From contig JAMLJC010000001.1 in assembly GCA_023953845.1 (NCBI GenBank), forward strand, positions 1,612,001 through 1,676,000: DNA of 64,000 bases. The letters are read 5' to 3'. Shown here one piece after another: positions 18,332-28,372 of this stretch. Below the pieces are notes generated by a model. That model did not search any database and was not told the origin of the DNA. It saw nothing but the letters and a program-made list of their open reading frames with translations. The first letter of the stretch is position 1. Every line of letters begins with the position of its first letter. The DNA is from Rhizobiaceae bacterium (lineage in GTDB: Bacteria; Pseudomonadota; Alphaproteobacteria; Rhizobiales; Rhizobiaceae). Both the position numbers and the translations under genes were made by a program.

Positions 18332-20153
18332 CTAGCGGAAGTTCTTTGCGCGGACCCGCAGCCGATCGATGTGCAGGTCCGGAATGTAGATGTCCCTCGG
18401 CTTGGCAGCGCCGCGAGGGTGGGGCGTAGGACTCCCGTGATGGAACTCGTCGCCGCGGCCGCGCGGGAGGGGGAACGGTGCGTCGCGCCTTCCAATCCCC
18501 GCCAGCGCTTCCGACATGTCCGTCAGGTGGTGGGCGACGAGATGCACGACTTCGCCCTCGCGCTGGATGCGTCCACGCACCGCGAACATTGTCGAACCTA
18601 GGACCACGCGTCGGAACTTCTCGAACATCTTCGGCCACACCACGAGGTTCGCGATTCCAGTCTCGTCCTCGATCGTGATGAACATGACGCCCTTGGCGCT
18701 GGCCGGCCGCTGCCGGACGAGGACGAGTCCTGCAGCCTCCAGCCAGCGGCCGTCGCGCGCGCATCGTTTCCAGGCAGGTTACGATGAGGCGCCGGGTAAG
18801 ATCGGTCCTCAGAAAGGATACGGGATGCTGGCGCAGAGACAGCCCGGTGTGGCCGTAGTCGGAGCCGACCTCGCTGCCGTCGCTCATCCGGCGTAGCATC
18901 GTAGCAGGCTCTACCTGTTCCGGAACGGTCTCCTGCTCGCGCGCGGAGGCGGCCGCGAACAGCGGCAGAGGCTCGTCCCGAAGTCCCTTGATGGCCCAGA
19001 GCGCCTCGCGCCGCGACATGCCGAAAGAGTGCCGGAAGGCGTCCGCCTCCGCGAGTTGCTCCAGGACGTGGGACGGGACGCCAGCCCGCCGCCACATATC
19101 GTCGATGGAGGAAAAGGATTCGTCGCCGCGAACGGCCGCGATGCGGGCGGCGTGGCCATTCGCGAGTCCTTTGACCATGCGCATGCCCAGCCGGACGGCG
19201 AAGCGGCCGTCGTCCATTTCCTCGAGGGTGCAGTCCCAGCGGGAGGCGTTGACGCACACCGGACGGACCTCGACGCCGTGCTCGATGGCATCGCGGACGA
19301 TCTGGGCAGGTGCGTAGAAGCCCATGGGCTGCGAGTTGAGCAGAGCTGCGCAGAACACGTCGGGATGCCAGCATTTGAGCCAGGCCGAGGCGTATGCGAT
19401 CAGGGCAAAGGATGCCGCGTGGCTTTCCGGGAACCCGTAGGAGCCGAATCCTTCCAACTGGGAAAAGGTCTTCTCGGCGAAGTCGCGATCGTAGCCGCGC
19501 TCGACCATGCCCTCGATCAGCTTGTCCTTGAAACGGCTCACCCCGCCGGTGAACTTGAAGGTGGCCATCGACTTGCGCAGCATGTCGGCTTCGCCGGGTG
19601 TGAATCCGGCACACTCGATGGCGACACGCATGGCCTGTTCCTGGAAGAGTGGCACGCCGAGCGTCTTGCCCAGCACCTTCTCCAGTTCCGGCTTCGGAAA
19701 GACCACCGGCTCACGGCCTTCGCGGCGGCGGAGATAGGGATGGACCATGTCGCCCTGGATTGGCCCCGGCCGGACAATGGCGACCTGCACGACGAGGTCG
19801 TAGTAGGTGCGCGGCTTCAGCCGGGACAGCATCGACATCTGCGCCCGGGATTCGATCTGGAATGTGCCGAGCGTGTCCGCCTTCCCGGCACAGCCGGGAA
19901 TAGGCGGTGCGGTCCGTCGGGTAGACCAGGATCGACATGCCGTCGGAGAGGTCGAGCCGGCAGCCCACGACCAGTCGAATCCCTGTCGCCTTCGCCGCCT
20001 CATGCGCACACACTTTCCCCCAAGGGAGTTCCGGTCGACGATGCTCAACGCCGCGATCCCGCATGCGTGAGCCTGGGCGAACAGTTCCTCCGCCGACGAG
20101 GCGCCACGAAGGAAGCTGAAATGAGAGGTGACCTGAAGCTCCGCATAGCGCAA
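18332..20153 (-). pseudogene. dnaE2: dnaE2/imuC error-prone DNA polymerase III alpha, decayed
   Basis: The start is intact (MRYAELQVTSHFSFLRGASS, PHP domain). A frameshift at about 20010 moves the reading frame (RLVVGCRLDLSDG continues in another frame). A large deletion at about 19880 then joins PHP residues near 95 straight to the polymerase core KADTLGTFQIESRAQMSML, losing several hundred codons including the catalytic palm. A further frameshift near 18770 separates the OB-fold end (MFITIEDETGIANLVVWPKM to PDLHIDRLRVRAKNFR). Intact DnaE2 has about 1080 residues and acts in damage-induced mutagenesis with ImuA and ImuB, neither of which is present. Clearly non-functional. Confidence 0.93.
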
Positions 20154-20182
20154 TGCAATGGACTCCTGCTCTGCCGGCGTAT

Positions 20183-20197
20183 GTTCTTAGTTTGTTC
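20183..20197. promoter_or_regulatory. SOS (LexA) box upstream of dnaE2-SRAP
   Basis: GTTC-N7-GTTC, the alphaproteobacterial LexA site, 30 bases upstream of the dnaE2 start codon. It would place the dnaE2 remnant and the downstream intact SRAP gene under DNA-damage control. Confidence 0.82.
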
Positions 20198-20600
20198 TGT
20201 GGACGGTGTCGATTCTCCCCGTCCATGGCCGGAAGGGGGTGGATTCCTGCCCGTCCGGTTCTGAGCGGTGGAGTCGGAAAAGCGGCCATTCTGGTGGCCG
20301 CCCCACTTCGACCGCAACGCGCCACAACGCCGGTCGTCCACAACGTTCGCCTTCAAACCTAATAGCAGTCAGACTTCTTCTTGACCCGGCACGTCCAGAA
20401 CGCCCTGTGGCCCTCGTCGGGAATTGCAGGCTGAAAACTGAATGGGCAGCATCCTCGCCGCCGCTCGCGTCACGCGAACACAAAGCTCGGCGCGTTCGTG
20501 GTTTAAACCCAAGACTTCCGCAGTTGATACGGATAGACATAGCGTTCGCCGACGATCAGCAGAAGGATTGGCTCAACAGCCAACACACAGGTGGAAAACT
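20198..20600. other. About 400 bases without a recognisable gene
   Basis: Lies between the divergent SOS promoter and the APC permease. Several overlapping open frames exist but none has protein-like composition or recognisable motifs. It may hold the permease promoter. It could also be decayed DNA left by an earlier rearrangement. Confidence 0.5.
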
Positions 20601-21917
20601 TTGGAGCTCCCCGCGACGAAGCTGCGACGGTCGATAGGGCCGTTTCAGCTCACGCTCTACGGCCTCGGTAGCATGCTCGGCTCCGGCATCTATGGCCTGA
20701 TCGGACAGGCCGCCGGGCTGGCAGGCAATACAGTCTGGCTGGCCTTCGTGGTGGCCATGGTTGCGGCATTGCTGACGGCGCTGTCCTATGCCTCGCTCGG
20801 GTCGCGCTATCCGCGAGCGGGTGGTGCCGCCTTCGTCACCGAGCGTGCCTTCGGCATGCCGCTCCTGAGCTTCGTCGTCGGCCTCTCTGTCGTCGCCTCG
20901 GGGCTGACGTCCATCGCGACTCAATCGCAGGTCTTTGCCGTCAATCTCGCCTCGGTCACCGGAATGGCGATGCTGCCGATCTGGGCGATCGCAATCGGAT
21001 TCCTGCTCGTCCTGACCGGGCTGGTGCTGCGAGGTATTCGTGAGGCGATGTGGGTGAACGTCACCTGCACGCTGATCGAGGCGGCGGGGCTTCTCTTGGT
21101 GATCGCGGTCGGCATTCCTTACTGGGGCTCGGTCGATCTGCTGGAGACCCCGGGGCGGCCCGGCAACGACGTCCTGATCGTGCTGGTCTTCCAGGGCGCG
21201 GTGCTGACCTTCTTCGCCTTTATCGGGTTCGAGGACATCCTCAACGTCGCCGAGGAATGCCGCGATCCGCAGCGCACGATTCCCGTGGCGCTGGTAAGCG
21301 CGATGGTCGTGGGCGCCTCGATCTATGTGGCTGTCGCCATCTCGGCCATCTCGGTCGTGCCGTGGCAGGAACTCACCGAAGCTCCGGGCCCTCTGACCGA
21401 AGTCATGCGCAGGGCCGCACCCGCCATCCCGGTTGCTGTGTTCGCTGGCATCACCCTTTTCGCCGTCGCGAACACGGCGCTCGTCAACTACGTCACCAGT
21501 TCGCGCATGATCTATGGCATGGCGCGGCAGGGCCTTCTTCCCGCCGCCCTGGGCAAGGTTCAGTCCCGGACACAGACACCCTATCTGGCAACGCTCGCTC
21601 TCCTTGTGCTGCTTCTCCCCCTGGCGTTCTTCGGCAGCATCGCCCAGCTCGCGTCGGCTTCGGTGCTGATGCTGCTTGTGGTGTTCGCGATCGTCAACGG
21701 CGCGCTCGTGGCCCTACAGGGCCGGGTCGGCGAGGCGAAGGGTAGGTTCGAGGTGCCGCGTTGGGTGCCTGCGCTGGGAACGATCATCTGTCTCGTCCTG
21801 ATTTCGGTCAGGCTGACCAGCAGCGACTGGCAGGCGCCCGCGCTCGCCGGAACGATGCTGGTGGGCATGCTGACACTCTATGCCGCCCAGACAGGTCTGG
21901 CGGCGCGCCGGACATGA
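20601..21917 (+). CDS. APC-superfamily amino-acid/polyamine permease
   Basis: About 438 residues with around 12 hydrophobic helices. The N-terminal GLGSMLGSGIYGLIG is the TM1 substrate-binding loop of APC transporters, and ITLFAVANTALVNYVTSSRMIYGMAR is typical of TM8-TM9. It imports or exchanges an amino acid across the inner membrane. The frame is open from 20442 but the first ~53 residues are not protein-like; I placed the start at the TTG at 20601, about 10 bases after a GGTGG, with low certainty. A decayed amidotransferase follows on the other strand. Confidence 0.8.
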   Translation: MELPATKLRRSIGPFQLTLYGLGSMLGSGIYGLIGQAAGLAGNTVWLAFVVAMVAALLTALSYASLGSRYPRAGGAAFVTERAFGMPLLSFVVGLSVVASGLTSIATQSQVFAVNLASVTGMAMLPIWAIAIGFLLVLTGLVLRGIREAMWVNVTCTLIEAAGLLLVIAVGIPYWGSVDLLETPGRPGNDVLIVLVFQGAVLTFFAFIGFEDILNVAEECRDPQRTIPVALVSAMVVGASIYVAVAISAISVVPWQELTEAPGPLTEVMRRAAPAIPVAVFAGITLFAVANTALVNYVTSSRMIYGMARQGLLPAALGKVQSRTQTPYLATLALLVLLLPLAFFGSIAQLASASVLMLLVVFAIVNGALVALQGRVGEAKGRFEVPRWVPALGTIICLVLISVRLTSSDWQAPALAGTMLVGMLTLYAAQTGLAARRT

Positions 21918-21936
21918 GCGTCCATCTTCTGCGCTT

Positions 21937-22643
21937 CAAGCGTAGTGACTGCCGAGAGGAAACCGGACGGCTTCTCCATCCGTCAGGGCCACGATCTCTC
22001 CCTCGCCGAGCGGCTCCCAGATGTCATCGCTCAGCGGCACGCTGGCGACGAGGGTGACGAAATGATCCTAGCCCTCGATCGATATGCCGGGTGCCATGCC
22101 GTCACTGGAATCCAGCGAGCAGTATCGGCGCAGCAATACCAGCCCTGGAGGCCCGACCTTTCGGGTGCTTCCGTTCTTGCGGCGGCCGCCGTGAGCGAAA
22201 AGGGTGTCGCCGTCCGAGTAGAGAAAGTTCGCGGTGCCCAGCACCCTCAGTTCCGCCGCGCACGAAGCGAGCACCGCCATGCGTAACTCCAGTGAGGGAA
22301 CTTCCCCAGGCACGGTCCAGACGGAACGCATTCGATCGAGCAGGCCGCAAAAGGCCAGTTCCGCATCCGTTTCTCCGACGGGGCAAAAGGACTACGACTG
22401 GAAATCCTTGTCGGCGAGAATCCCCTGCGAACAGGTGGACCGAACCCGACAGCTCCCGGATGAAGGCTGGGTATTCCGATAGGCACGGTCGCCCATCGTC
22501 GCCTTGCGGATGTGGGAAACGACGGTCCGACTGCTCAGATCGTGATCCGCGACGATCCGGACCCAGTCGCTGAGGAAGCGCCAGAACAATGCGGCAGAGG
22601 CGGCAAATTCCGCAAGGTCATCAGGGCAATCCAGGCTCCGCAT
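21937..22643 (-). pseudogene. Class II glutamine amidotransferase (YafJ/EgtC-like), decayed
   Basis: Pieces of one protein lie in different frames: VVSHIRKATMGDRAYRNTQP (about 22460-22520), TANFLYSDGDTLFAHG (about 22200), then PGLVLLRRY and finally DHFVTLVASVPLSDDIWEPL through to SHYA (stop at 21937). Several frameshifts separate them, and the N-terminal catalytic Cys segment is not recognisable. An intact, different class II amidotransferase is present in the chromosome at 54736..55533. Confidence 0.8.
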
Positions 22644-22693
22644 TTGTGGCTGTAGACTATGCGGCTCTCCCGATCGGTCGGCGGCTGCATCAG

Positions 22694-24289
22694 CTATTCG
22701 GATTCGCTTTCCAGCCCACGCCGCAAGCGCCTGATGATTGTCGAACGAGATCGTTCGTCGGCGGCGGCGTTGACCTCCTGTGTGATATCGATGAGGAGCT
22801 TGGAGAGGTCGTTGTGCCAGTCGAGTCGCGCAACTTTGTCGGGTTTAAGCCGACGAGGCTTGTTGACGTCGATCTGCTGGGCCGCCTCGGGGCCAAGCTC
22901 ATAAGCATCGTCGATGAGCGGCAGGATGAGCCGGTTGTACCGCAGAGAAGATGAAAGCCGGTCGCGCAACCCATCGAGCCCGGCTTCTTCGCCGTGGGTG
23001 AGGAATATCGATCGGCGCACCGGGAAGCGCTTCTTCACCCAGGACACGAGTTCTGGCGCGTCGGCATGGCCGGAATAGAAGTCGAACTGTTCAATGCGCG
23101 CCTTGACGTCGATTTCTTCACCCTGGATGCGGACCCGCGAGGCGCCGTCGAGCAGGATGCGCCCGAGAGACCCCTGCGCCTGAAAGCCCGCCATCATGAT
23201 CGTGGCGTTGTGCCGCCACAGGTTCGCCTTGAGATGATGGCGGATACGACCGGCATCGCACATGCCGCTGGCAGCGATCACGATGAAGAAGCCGGAGAGC
23301 CGGTTGATGGCCTTGCTTTGTTCGACGGTTTCGGTGAACCGAATGGAGTCGGAGCGCAGCGCCGCGAGCAGCTCCTTGCCGCCGTCTATCTCGGCGACGT
23401 GACGCTCGAAGACTGCGCTGGCCCGTGTTGCGAGGGGCGAATCGACGAAGATCGGCCCTGATGGGATCGAGCCCTCGCGCGCCAGCAGGTAGAGGTCCAC
23501 TAGCAGCTCCTGCGTGCGCTCGACCGCGAAGGACGGGATCACGAGCGGCCCTTTCTGCTCGGCCGCGCGCCTCACTTCCTCGCCCAGCTTCGCCCGGCGG
23601 CTTTCGCGGGAAACCTCTGACCTGTCACGATCGCCATACGTGCTTTCACAGATGAGATAGTCCACGCCGCTCGGGCCGTCCGGCTCGGGTTGCAGCAGCT
23701 TCTGGCCGGGTCCGATGTCGCCGGAGAACAGGAGCCGCAGTGGCCCATCCTGCGTGCCGGTATCAATCTCGATCTCGACCGACGCTGACCCGAGCAGATG
23801 TCCGGCGTTCCAGTAGGATGCGCGGATACCGGCCGCGACAGTCGCCCATTCGCCATATTGCACGGGCCGGAATTGGCGCATGCAATTGGCGACGTCTGCG
23901 ATGGAGTAGATCGGCGTGACCTGCGGACGCCCCCGCTGCGCGTTGCGGCGATTGAGGTGCTCGACTTCAATCTCCTGGATGTGCGCCGAGTCCGGAAGCA
24001 TCACGGAGCAAAGATCGACCGTCGGCAAGGTCGCGTAGATCGGGCCTGCGAATCCGTGCTTGGTCAGCTTCGGAAGAAGGCCGCTGTGATCGATATGCGC
24101 GTGGGTGAGGATGACGGCGTCGATCGCGTTTGGCCTGAACGGAAAGTCGCCGTAGTTCAGCTCCTTCTCGGATTTCGATCCCTGGAACATGCCGCAGTCG
24201 ACGAGAACGCGGCAGTGTCCGGTTTCAATCTCAAAACAGGATCCTGTGACTGCGTGGGCGGCGCCGTGAAAACGCAGGACCGGGTGCAT
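22694..24289 (-). CDS. MBL-fold beta-CASP RNase-like metallohydrolase
   Basis: 531 residues. The metallo-beta-lactamase motif HAHIDHSG (near 63-70) is followed by GHLLGSASVEIE, SGDIGPG, the beta-CASP region with CESTYGDR and a C-terminal GHADAPELVSW plus FLTHGEE, the layout of RNA-specificity MBL proteins (CPSF73/YsgA-like). Probably a cytosolic Zn-dependent endo/exoribonuclease. It is divergent from the phosphorylase and PRPP synthetase genes. I recall these three occurring together in other proteobacteria, which suggests RNA breakdown feeding nucleotide salvage. Confidence 0.9.
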   Translation of the reverse strand: MHPVLRFHGAAHAVTGSCFEIETGHCRVLVDCGMFQGSKSEKELNYGDFPFRPNAIDAVILTHAHIDHSGLLPKLTKHGFAGPIYATLPTVDLCSVMLPDSAHIQEIEVEHLNRRNAQRGRPQVTPIYSIADVANCMRQFRPVQYGEWATVAAGIRASYWNAGHLLGSASVEIEIDTGTQDGPLRLLFSGDIGPGQKLLQPEPDGPSGVDYLICESTYGDRDRSEVSRESRRAKLGEEVRRAAEQKGPLVIPSFAVERTQELLVDLYLLAREGSIPSGPIFVDSPLATRASAVFERHVAEIDGGKELLAALRSDSIRFTETVEQSKAINRLSGFFIVIAASGMCDAGRIRHHLKANLWRHNATIMMAGFQAQGSLGRILLDGASRVRIQGEEIDVKARIEQFDFYSGHADAPELVSWVKKRFPVRRSIFLTHGEEAGLDGLRDRLSSSLRYNRLILPLIDDAYELGPEAAQQIDVNKPRRLKPDKVARLDWHNDLSKLLIDITQEVNAAADERSRSTIIRRLRRGLESESE

Positions 24290-24409
24290 GGGCCGCTTTC
24301 CAATGTCTCAAGCAGAAGAGCACGACGCTCTCCCGATGAATGGCTGTCAGATGAAAGTCTTCTGGTTGCGATCAGTCTCGAAGGCCTCCGAACTCCATGC
24401 TAGCCTAGC

Positions 24410-25963
24410 ATGAAAGAGTTGTCCGGCAATCACGGCTATGGCGCAGGGGACTTGTCCGCATTGCTGAAGCTCAAGCGCATCGGGGTCGACACGCACAACG
24501 AGAGCATCGCCTATGTCGACAGGCACTGCCGGCTGTTCAGACCCGACCAGCACCGAGCGCTGAAGAAGGTCAGCATCACCGGGGAAGGTGGACGCGAAGT
24601 TCTCGCATCGCTCGCCATTGCCGACGACGAGGGTATCGTTGCGGATGACGAGCTCGGGCTCTCGGAGCAAGGGTTCTCGAGCCTCGGCCTGCCGGAAGGC
24701 GTTCCCGTCACGATCGCACCTGCGGTGCCCCCTCGCAGTCTCGAAAGTGTTCGCGCCAAGATCCGGGGCGCGACGCTTTCGTCGGACGACATCCGCAACA
24801 TCGTCGTCGATATCGCCCACCGCAGATACAGCGAAATGGATCTCGCAGCCTTCCTGATCGGTTCGGCGAGCTTCATGACCACAGACGAGCTCCTGGCTCT
24901 CACGGAAGCGATGATCGCAGTCGGAAGGAAACTCGAATGGGCTCAGCCGATAATTGTCGACAAGCACTGCATCGGCGGGATTCCGGGCAATCGCACGTCG
25001 ATGATCATCGTCCCGATCGTATCTGCGTACGGCCTTACAATTCCCAAGACGTCCTCCCGATCCATCACCTCTCCTGCGGGGACGGCTGATACTATGGAGG
25101 TGCTGGCGCGCGTGGACCTGTCGGTCGATGAAATACGCCATGTCGTGAACGAGTGCGGCGGCTGCATCGTCTGGGGCGGCAACGTGAACCTCTCGCCAGC
25201 CGATGACATCATGATCTCGGTCCAGCGCCCTCTTGGGATCGACACACGAGAACAGATGGTGGCTTCCATCCTGTCGAAGAAGGTGGCGGCAGGGTCCACG
25301 CATCTAGTGGTGGACATACCCGTCGGACCGTCCGCAAAGGTCCGTGGGACCGAAGACGCGGTGCGGTTGAGAAAGCTGTTCGAATTCGTCGGCGACCGGC
25401 TCGGACTGCACATCGATGTCGCGGTCACTCCGGCCGCCGAGCCGATCGGGCGTGGCATAGGACCTGTGCTGGAAGCACGTGACGTCATGTCCGTGTTGCG
25501 GTGCGAGGCTGACGCCCCTTCGGACCTTCGCGAAAAGTCGCTGCAACTAGCCGCGCGCATCATCGAACTCGATCCCGCGTGCCGCGGCGGAACCGGTTAC
25601 ACGCGTGCCAGGGAATTGCTCGACTCCGGCTCTGCATTGCGTTCGATGGAACGAATAATGAAGCTGCAGGGTCCCCCGCCCATGGCCTTCACGCTGGGCG
25701 ATCTCACCCATGAGGTGCATGCGCAGGCCAGTGGCAGGGTTAGAGACATGGACTGCTACCGCTTGGCACGGATAGCCCGGCTGGCGGGCGCTCCGCTCGA
25801 TCGCGGCGCCGGCATCGATCTCATCAGAAAGACGGGAGATGTCGTGGAGGCGGGCGAGATCGTGTATCGGATTCATGCAGCCCACGCCGGAGACCTGGCG
25901 TTGGCAACCGAGGCCGCCGACCGCAATGTCGGCTTTGGGGTAGGGCCCGCGAGTTTGCCCTGA
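24410..25963 (+). CDS. Thymidine phosphorylase family, AMP-phosphorylase type
   Basis: 517 residues, longer than classical DeoA (about 440) because of an N-terminal extension of ~90 residues as in archaeal AMP phosphorylases. The pyrimidine-phosphorylase core includes DKHCIGGIPGNRTSMIIVPI, KTSSRSITSPAGTADTMEVL and the C-terminal pyrimidine-binding domain (KTGDVVEAGEIVYRI). It would split AMP or a nucleoside with phosphate, giving ribose-1,5-bisphosphate or ribose-1-phosphate. The ATG at 24410 is the first start; its stop overlaps the PRPP synthetase start by one base. Confidence 0.88.
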   Translation: MKELSGNHGYGAGDLSALLKLKRIGVDTHNESIAYVDRHCRLFRPDQHRALKKVSITGEGGREVLASLAIADDEGIVADDELGLSEQGFSSLGLPEGVPVTIAPAVPPRSLESVRAKIRGATLSSDDIRNIVVDIAHRRYSEMDLAAFLIGSASFMTTDELLALTEAMIAVGRKLEWAQPIIVDKHCIGGIPGNRTSMIIVPIVSAYGLTIPKTSSRSITSPAGTADTMEVLARVDLSVDEIRHVVNECGGCIVWGGNVNLSPADDIMISVQRPLGIDTREQMVASILSKKVAAGSTHLVVDIPVGPSAKVRGTEDAVRLRKLFEFVGDRLGLHIDVAVTPAAEPIGRGIGPVLEARDVMSVLRCEADAPSDLREKSLQLAARIIELDPACRGGTGYTRARELLDSGSALRSMERIMKLQGPPPMAFTLGDLTHEVHAQASGRVRDMDCYRLARIARLAGAPLDRGAGIDLIRKTGDVVEAGEIVYRIHAAHAGDLALATEAADRNVGFGVGPASLP

Positions 25964-26862
25964 TGTCAGCGCCAGTCTGGTCCTCCGTACACGCCTTCGC
26001 CTACCATGAAGAACCCGCGCGGCGGCTCGCGACGGCACTCGGCGCGGATTTCAGAGGGATTGAACAGCGGCGGTTTCCGGACGGCGAAAGCCTGGTACGG
26101 ACAGAGCCGGAGACGGGAGCGACGGTCATCTATTGCAGCCTCGATCATCCGAATGATCGGCTGTTTGACCTCCTCCTCGCAGCGTCGGCCTTGCGGGATT
26201 CGGGCGCCCGGTCCATCGTGCTGGTAGCACCCTATCTCTGCTACATGCGCCAGGACGTGGCCTTCCAACCGGGCGAGGCAGTCAGTCAGAGGGTTGTTGC
26301 CCGAATTCTGTCAGATGCATTCGACGGGCTGGTCACCGTCGACCCGCATCTGCATCGGGCGCACGACCTGAACAGTGTCTTCAGCATGTCTGTGACGCAG
26401 TTGAGCGCCGCGCCGCTTCTGGGTCGCTCGATCACCGCTGACAAGGACCGGAAGGATGTTGTTCTCGTCGGGCCGGACTGGGAATCCAGACGCTGGGTCG
26501 AGACTGCCGCGAAAGCATCGGCACTTGATGTCCTCGTCGGCAGGAAGGTGCGCCTCGGCGACCGCGATGTCGCCATCGAAATCGCCGGATTGGATCGCGT
26601 CAGGGGACGGACGGCCGTCCTCATCGATGACGTGGTATCATCGGGCTCAACCGTCTGCGTCGCCACCCGTCATCTTCTGGATGCGGGAGCAGATCGCGTT
26701 GAGCTGTTCGCTACGCACATGCTGAGCTCCGAAACAGACACTGCAGCGTTGTATACTGCTGGGGTCTCCCGGATCGTCTCGACCGACAGTGTGCGCCACG
26801 CCACGAATAAGATCCACCTTGCATCGCTCCTAGCTGAGGCGCTGCGCATGGGAGTCGAATGA
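25963..26862 (+). CDS. Ribose-phosphate diphosphokinase (PRPP synthetase)
   Basis: 299 residues, slightly shorter than housekeeping Prs (about 315). The PRPP-binding motif VLIDDVVSSGSTV is intact, as is the metal/ribose site VDPHLHRAHDL, and the flexible-loop segment RRFPDGE is present. It makes PRPP from ribose-5-phosphate and ATP in the cytosol. Coupled to the phosphorylase by a TGATG overlap. An accessory copy separate from the essential chromosomal prs is likely, given its position in the island. Confidence 0.9.
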   Translation: MSAPVWSSVHAFAYHEEPARRLATALGADFRGIEQRRFPDGESLVRTEPETGATVIYCSLDHPNDRLFDLLLAASALRDSGARSIVLVAPYLCYMRQDVAFQPGEAVSQRVVARILSDAFDGLVTVDPHLHRAHDLNSVFSMSVTQLSAAPLLGRSITADKDRKDVVLVGPDWESRRWVETAAKASALDVLVGRKVRLGDRDVAIEIAGLDRVRGRTAVLIDDVVSSGSTVCVATRHLLDAGADRVELFATHMLSSETDTAALYTAGVSRIVSTDSVRHATNKIHLASLLAEALRMGVE

Positions 26863-27034
26863 CCTTTATCCCTTTGGGTTTTACGCTATGGGCTTCGCAG
26901 GCGCCGAGCTGGAGGATGCCGATCCTGCGCAAGCGAGAAAATCTCAGGTAAGCTGGTCGAAAATGGCGACCATTCCACCGTGGCCGATATACAACGGAAT
27001 TTGCAGCCTTGCTCCGCCTCGGAGGGAACGGCGC

Positions 27035-28372
27035 TCAACAAAGGGGCCTATTCAAGTCTATACGAGCCTCGAAGCCATCGATGCGGCCGGGGCGGGGTGA
27101 AGAGAGCTTAAGCCCGGTGCCAATCCGCTCAGCGATCGTCGCCACTATCGATAGTCCGATCCCGCTTCCCCGGCCTATGCTGCCGTTTCGCTCGAAACGC
27201 CTGGTGAGCAATTCCAGTCGTTCCGGGGATACGAGCGGCCCCCCGTTAGCGACCGAGAGTTCTCCACTCGCTGACAGGGAAACCTCGACCGGGGAATCCT
27301 TGCCGCCATGCTGAAGCGCATTGTCGATGAGGTTGCGGCACAGGATTCCGACCGTATCGGGGTCAATCGGCGACAGGACCGGCGTGTCCGGAACTGACAG
27401 AACGATGCGTTCCTGCTGCCCGGTGCGGTTCATGTCGTGCACGACCACCGACACTGCGTCGCGCAGGTCGCTGTCGGCGTCCAGCGTCAGCCGCCCACCT
27501 TCCGCCCGGGCCAACTGCATCAGCCGTTCGGATCGCGCGGTGAGCCGCTTGAGCGCAGCCTCGATGTCAAAGGCGCGCTGCGCAGTGTGGCCTTCGGCGG
27601 TTTCCTTGCGGATGCGCTGCGCCTGGGCGATGGCGCCGGCAAGGGGGGTGCGTAGCTCGTGCGCGGTGTTAGCCGCGAGGCTCCGTTCGGCATCGAACGC
27701 GGACCGTAGCCGTGCGAGCAGCGCATTCATGGTTTCGGCTAGTGGCGCGACCTCACTCGGCAGGCCTTCGGCGGAGACAGCGGCTAGGTCCTTCTCGCTG
27801 CGGGTCTCCAGCTGCTCGCGAAACCTGCGCAGCGGCCGAGTGCCCTGTCGCACCGCAAAGATGATCGCACCGAAGGCAGCCGGTATGACGAGCAACACCG
27901 GAAGTCCCAGGACCATCTGCATCTCGCGAATGACGGAAGCCTGGTTGGAAAGGGGTTGCGCAACAGTGATGATCACCGTGCCCTGCAACGCCTCCTCGCT
28001 GTAGAGCCGGTAGCGCCCGGTCGTTCGAAAGCCAGGGCCGTCATAGGGCGGGAAGGCCGAGAGATCGGCGGCATGGGATTGCAGCAGAACCGCGCCATTT
28101 TTATTCCGCACGACGTAGGTGAACAGCTCCTCGTGGCTGCGGATCGTCGCGAGCCGCTGGCTGGCCGCGTCGCCGTCCTCGCGACCGACAATGTCAAGCA
28201 CGGCCAGCGGTAGCAGGCGCTGCGCCGTCTCCTGCAGCGAGGCATCGAAAACCTCCTCGATTTCGTGCCGAAGCAGCAGGGCGGTCGCCCATGCGGCGCC
28301 GACCCATATCGCAAGCATGACGGCGCCTAGCGTGAGCAGGAGTCTGCCCTGAAGGCTGCGCGGCAGCTTCAT
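27035..28372 (-). CDS. Sensor histidine kinase of an OmpR-type pair
   Basis: 445 residues. TM1 at about 10-32, a periplasmic sensor of ~130 residues, TM2 near 170-190 (LPVLLVIPAAFGAII), a HAMP-like stretch, then the H-box AANTAHELRTPLAGAI, N-box LCRNLIDNALQHGG and G-boxes GRGSGIGLSIVATI. The start is ATG at 28372, overlapping the response-regulator stop (ATGA). The longer upstream frame overlaps the regulator gene and is a shadow. The pair is divergent from PepSY/DUF2271/flavoreductase genes, which are its likely targets. It resembles QseC/PhoQ-type kinases. Confidence 0.92.
   Translation of the reverse strand: MKLPRSLQGRLLLTLGAVMLAIWVGAAWATALLLRHEIEEVFDASLQETAQRLLPLAVLDIVGREDGDAASQRLATIRSHEELFTYVVRNKNGAVLLQSHAADLSAFPPYDGPGFRTTGRYRLYSEEALQGTVIITVAQPLSNQASVIREMQMVLGLPVLLVIPAAFGAIIFAVRQGTRPLRRFREQLETRSEKDLAAVSAEGLPSEVAPLAETMNALLARLRSAFDAERSLAANTAHELRTPLAGAIAQAQRIRKETAEGHTAQRAFDIEAALKRLTARSERLMQLARAEGGRLTLDADSDLRDAVSVVVHDMNRTGQQERIVLSVPDTPVLSPIDPDTVGILCRNLIDNALQHGGKDSPVEVSLSASGELSVANGGPLVSPERLELLTRRFERNGSIGRGSGIGLSIVATIAERIGTGLKLSSPRPGRIDGFEARIDLNRPLC

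Noticed and set aside
19029..20264. 411-residue open frame on the plus strand
   Set aside because: Antisense of the dnaE2 remnant with no protein-like features.
20187..20540. 117-residue frame between the SOS box and the APC gene
   Set aside because: Arg-rich composition, no start site with a ribosome signal, no family recognised; treated as non-coding.
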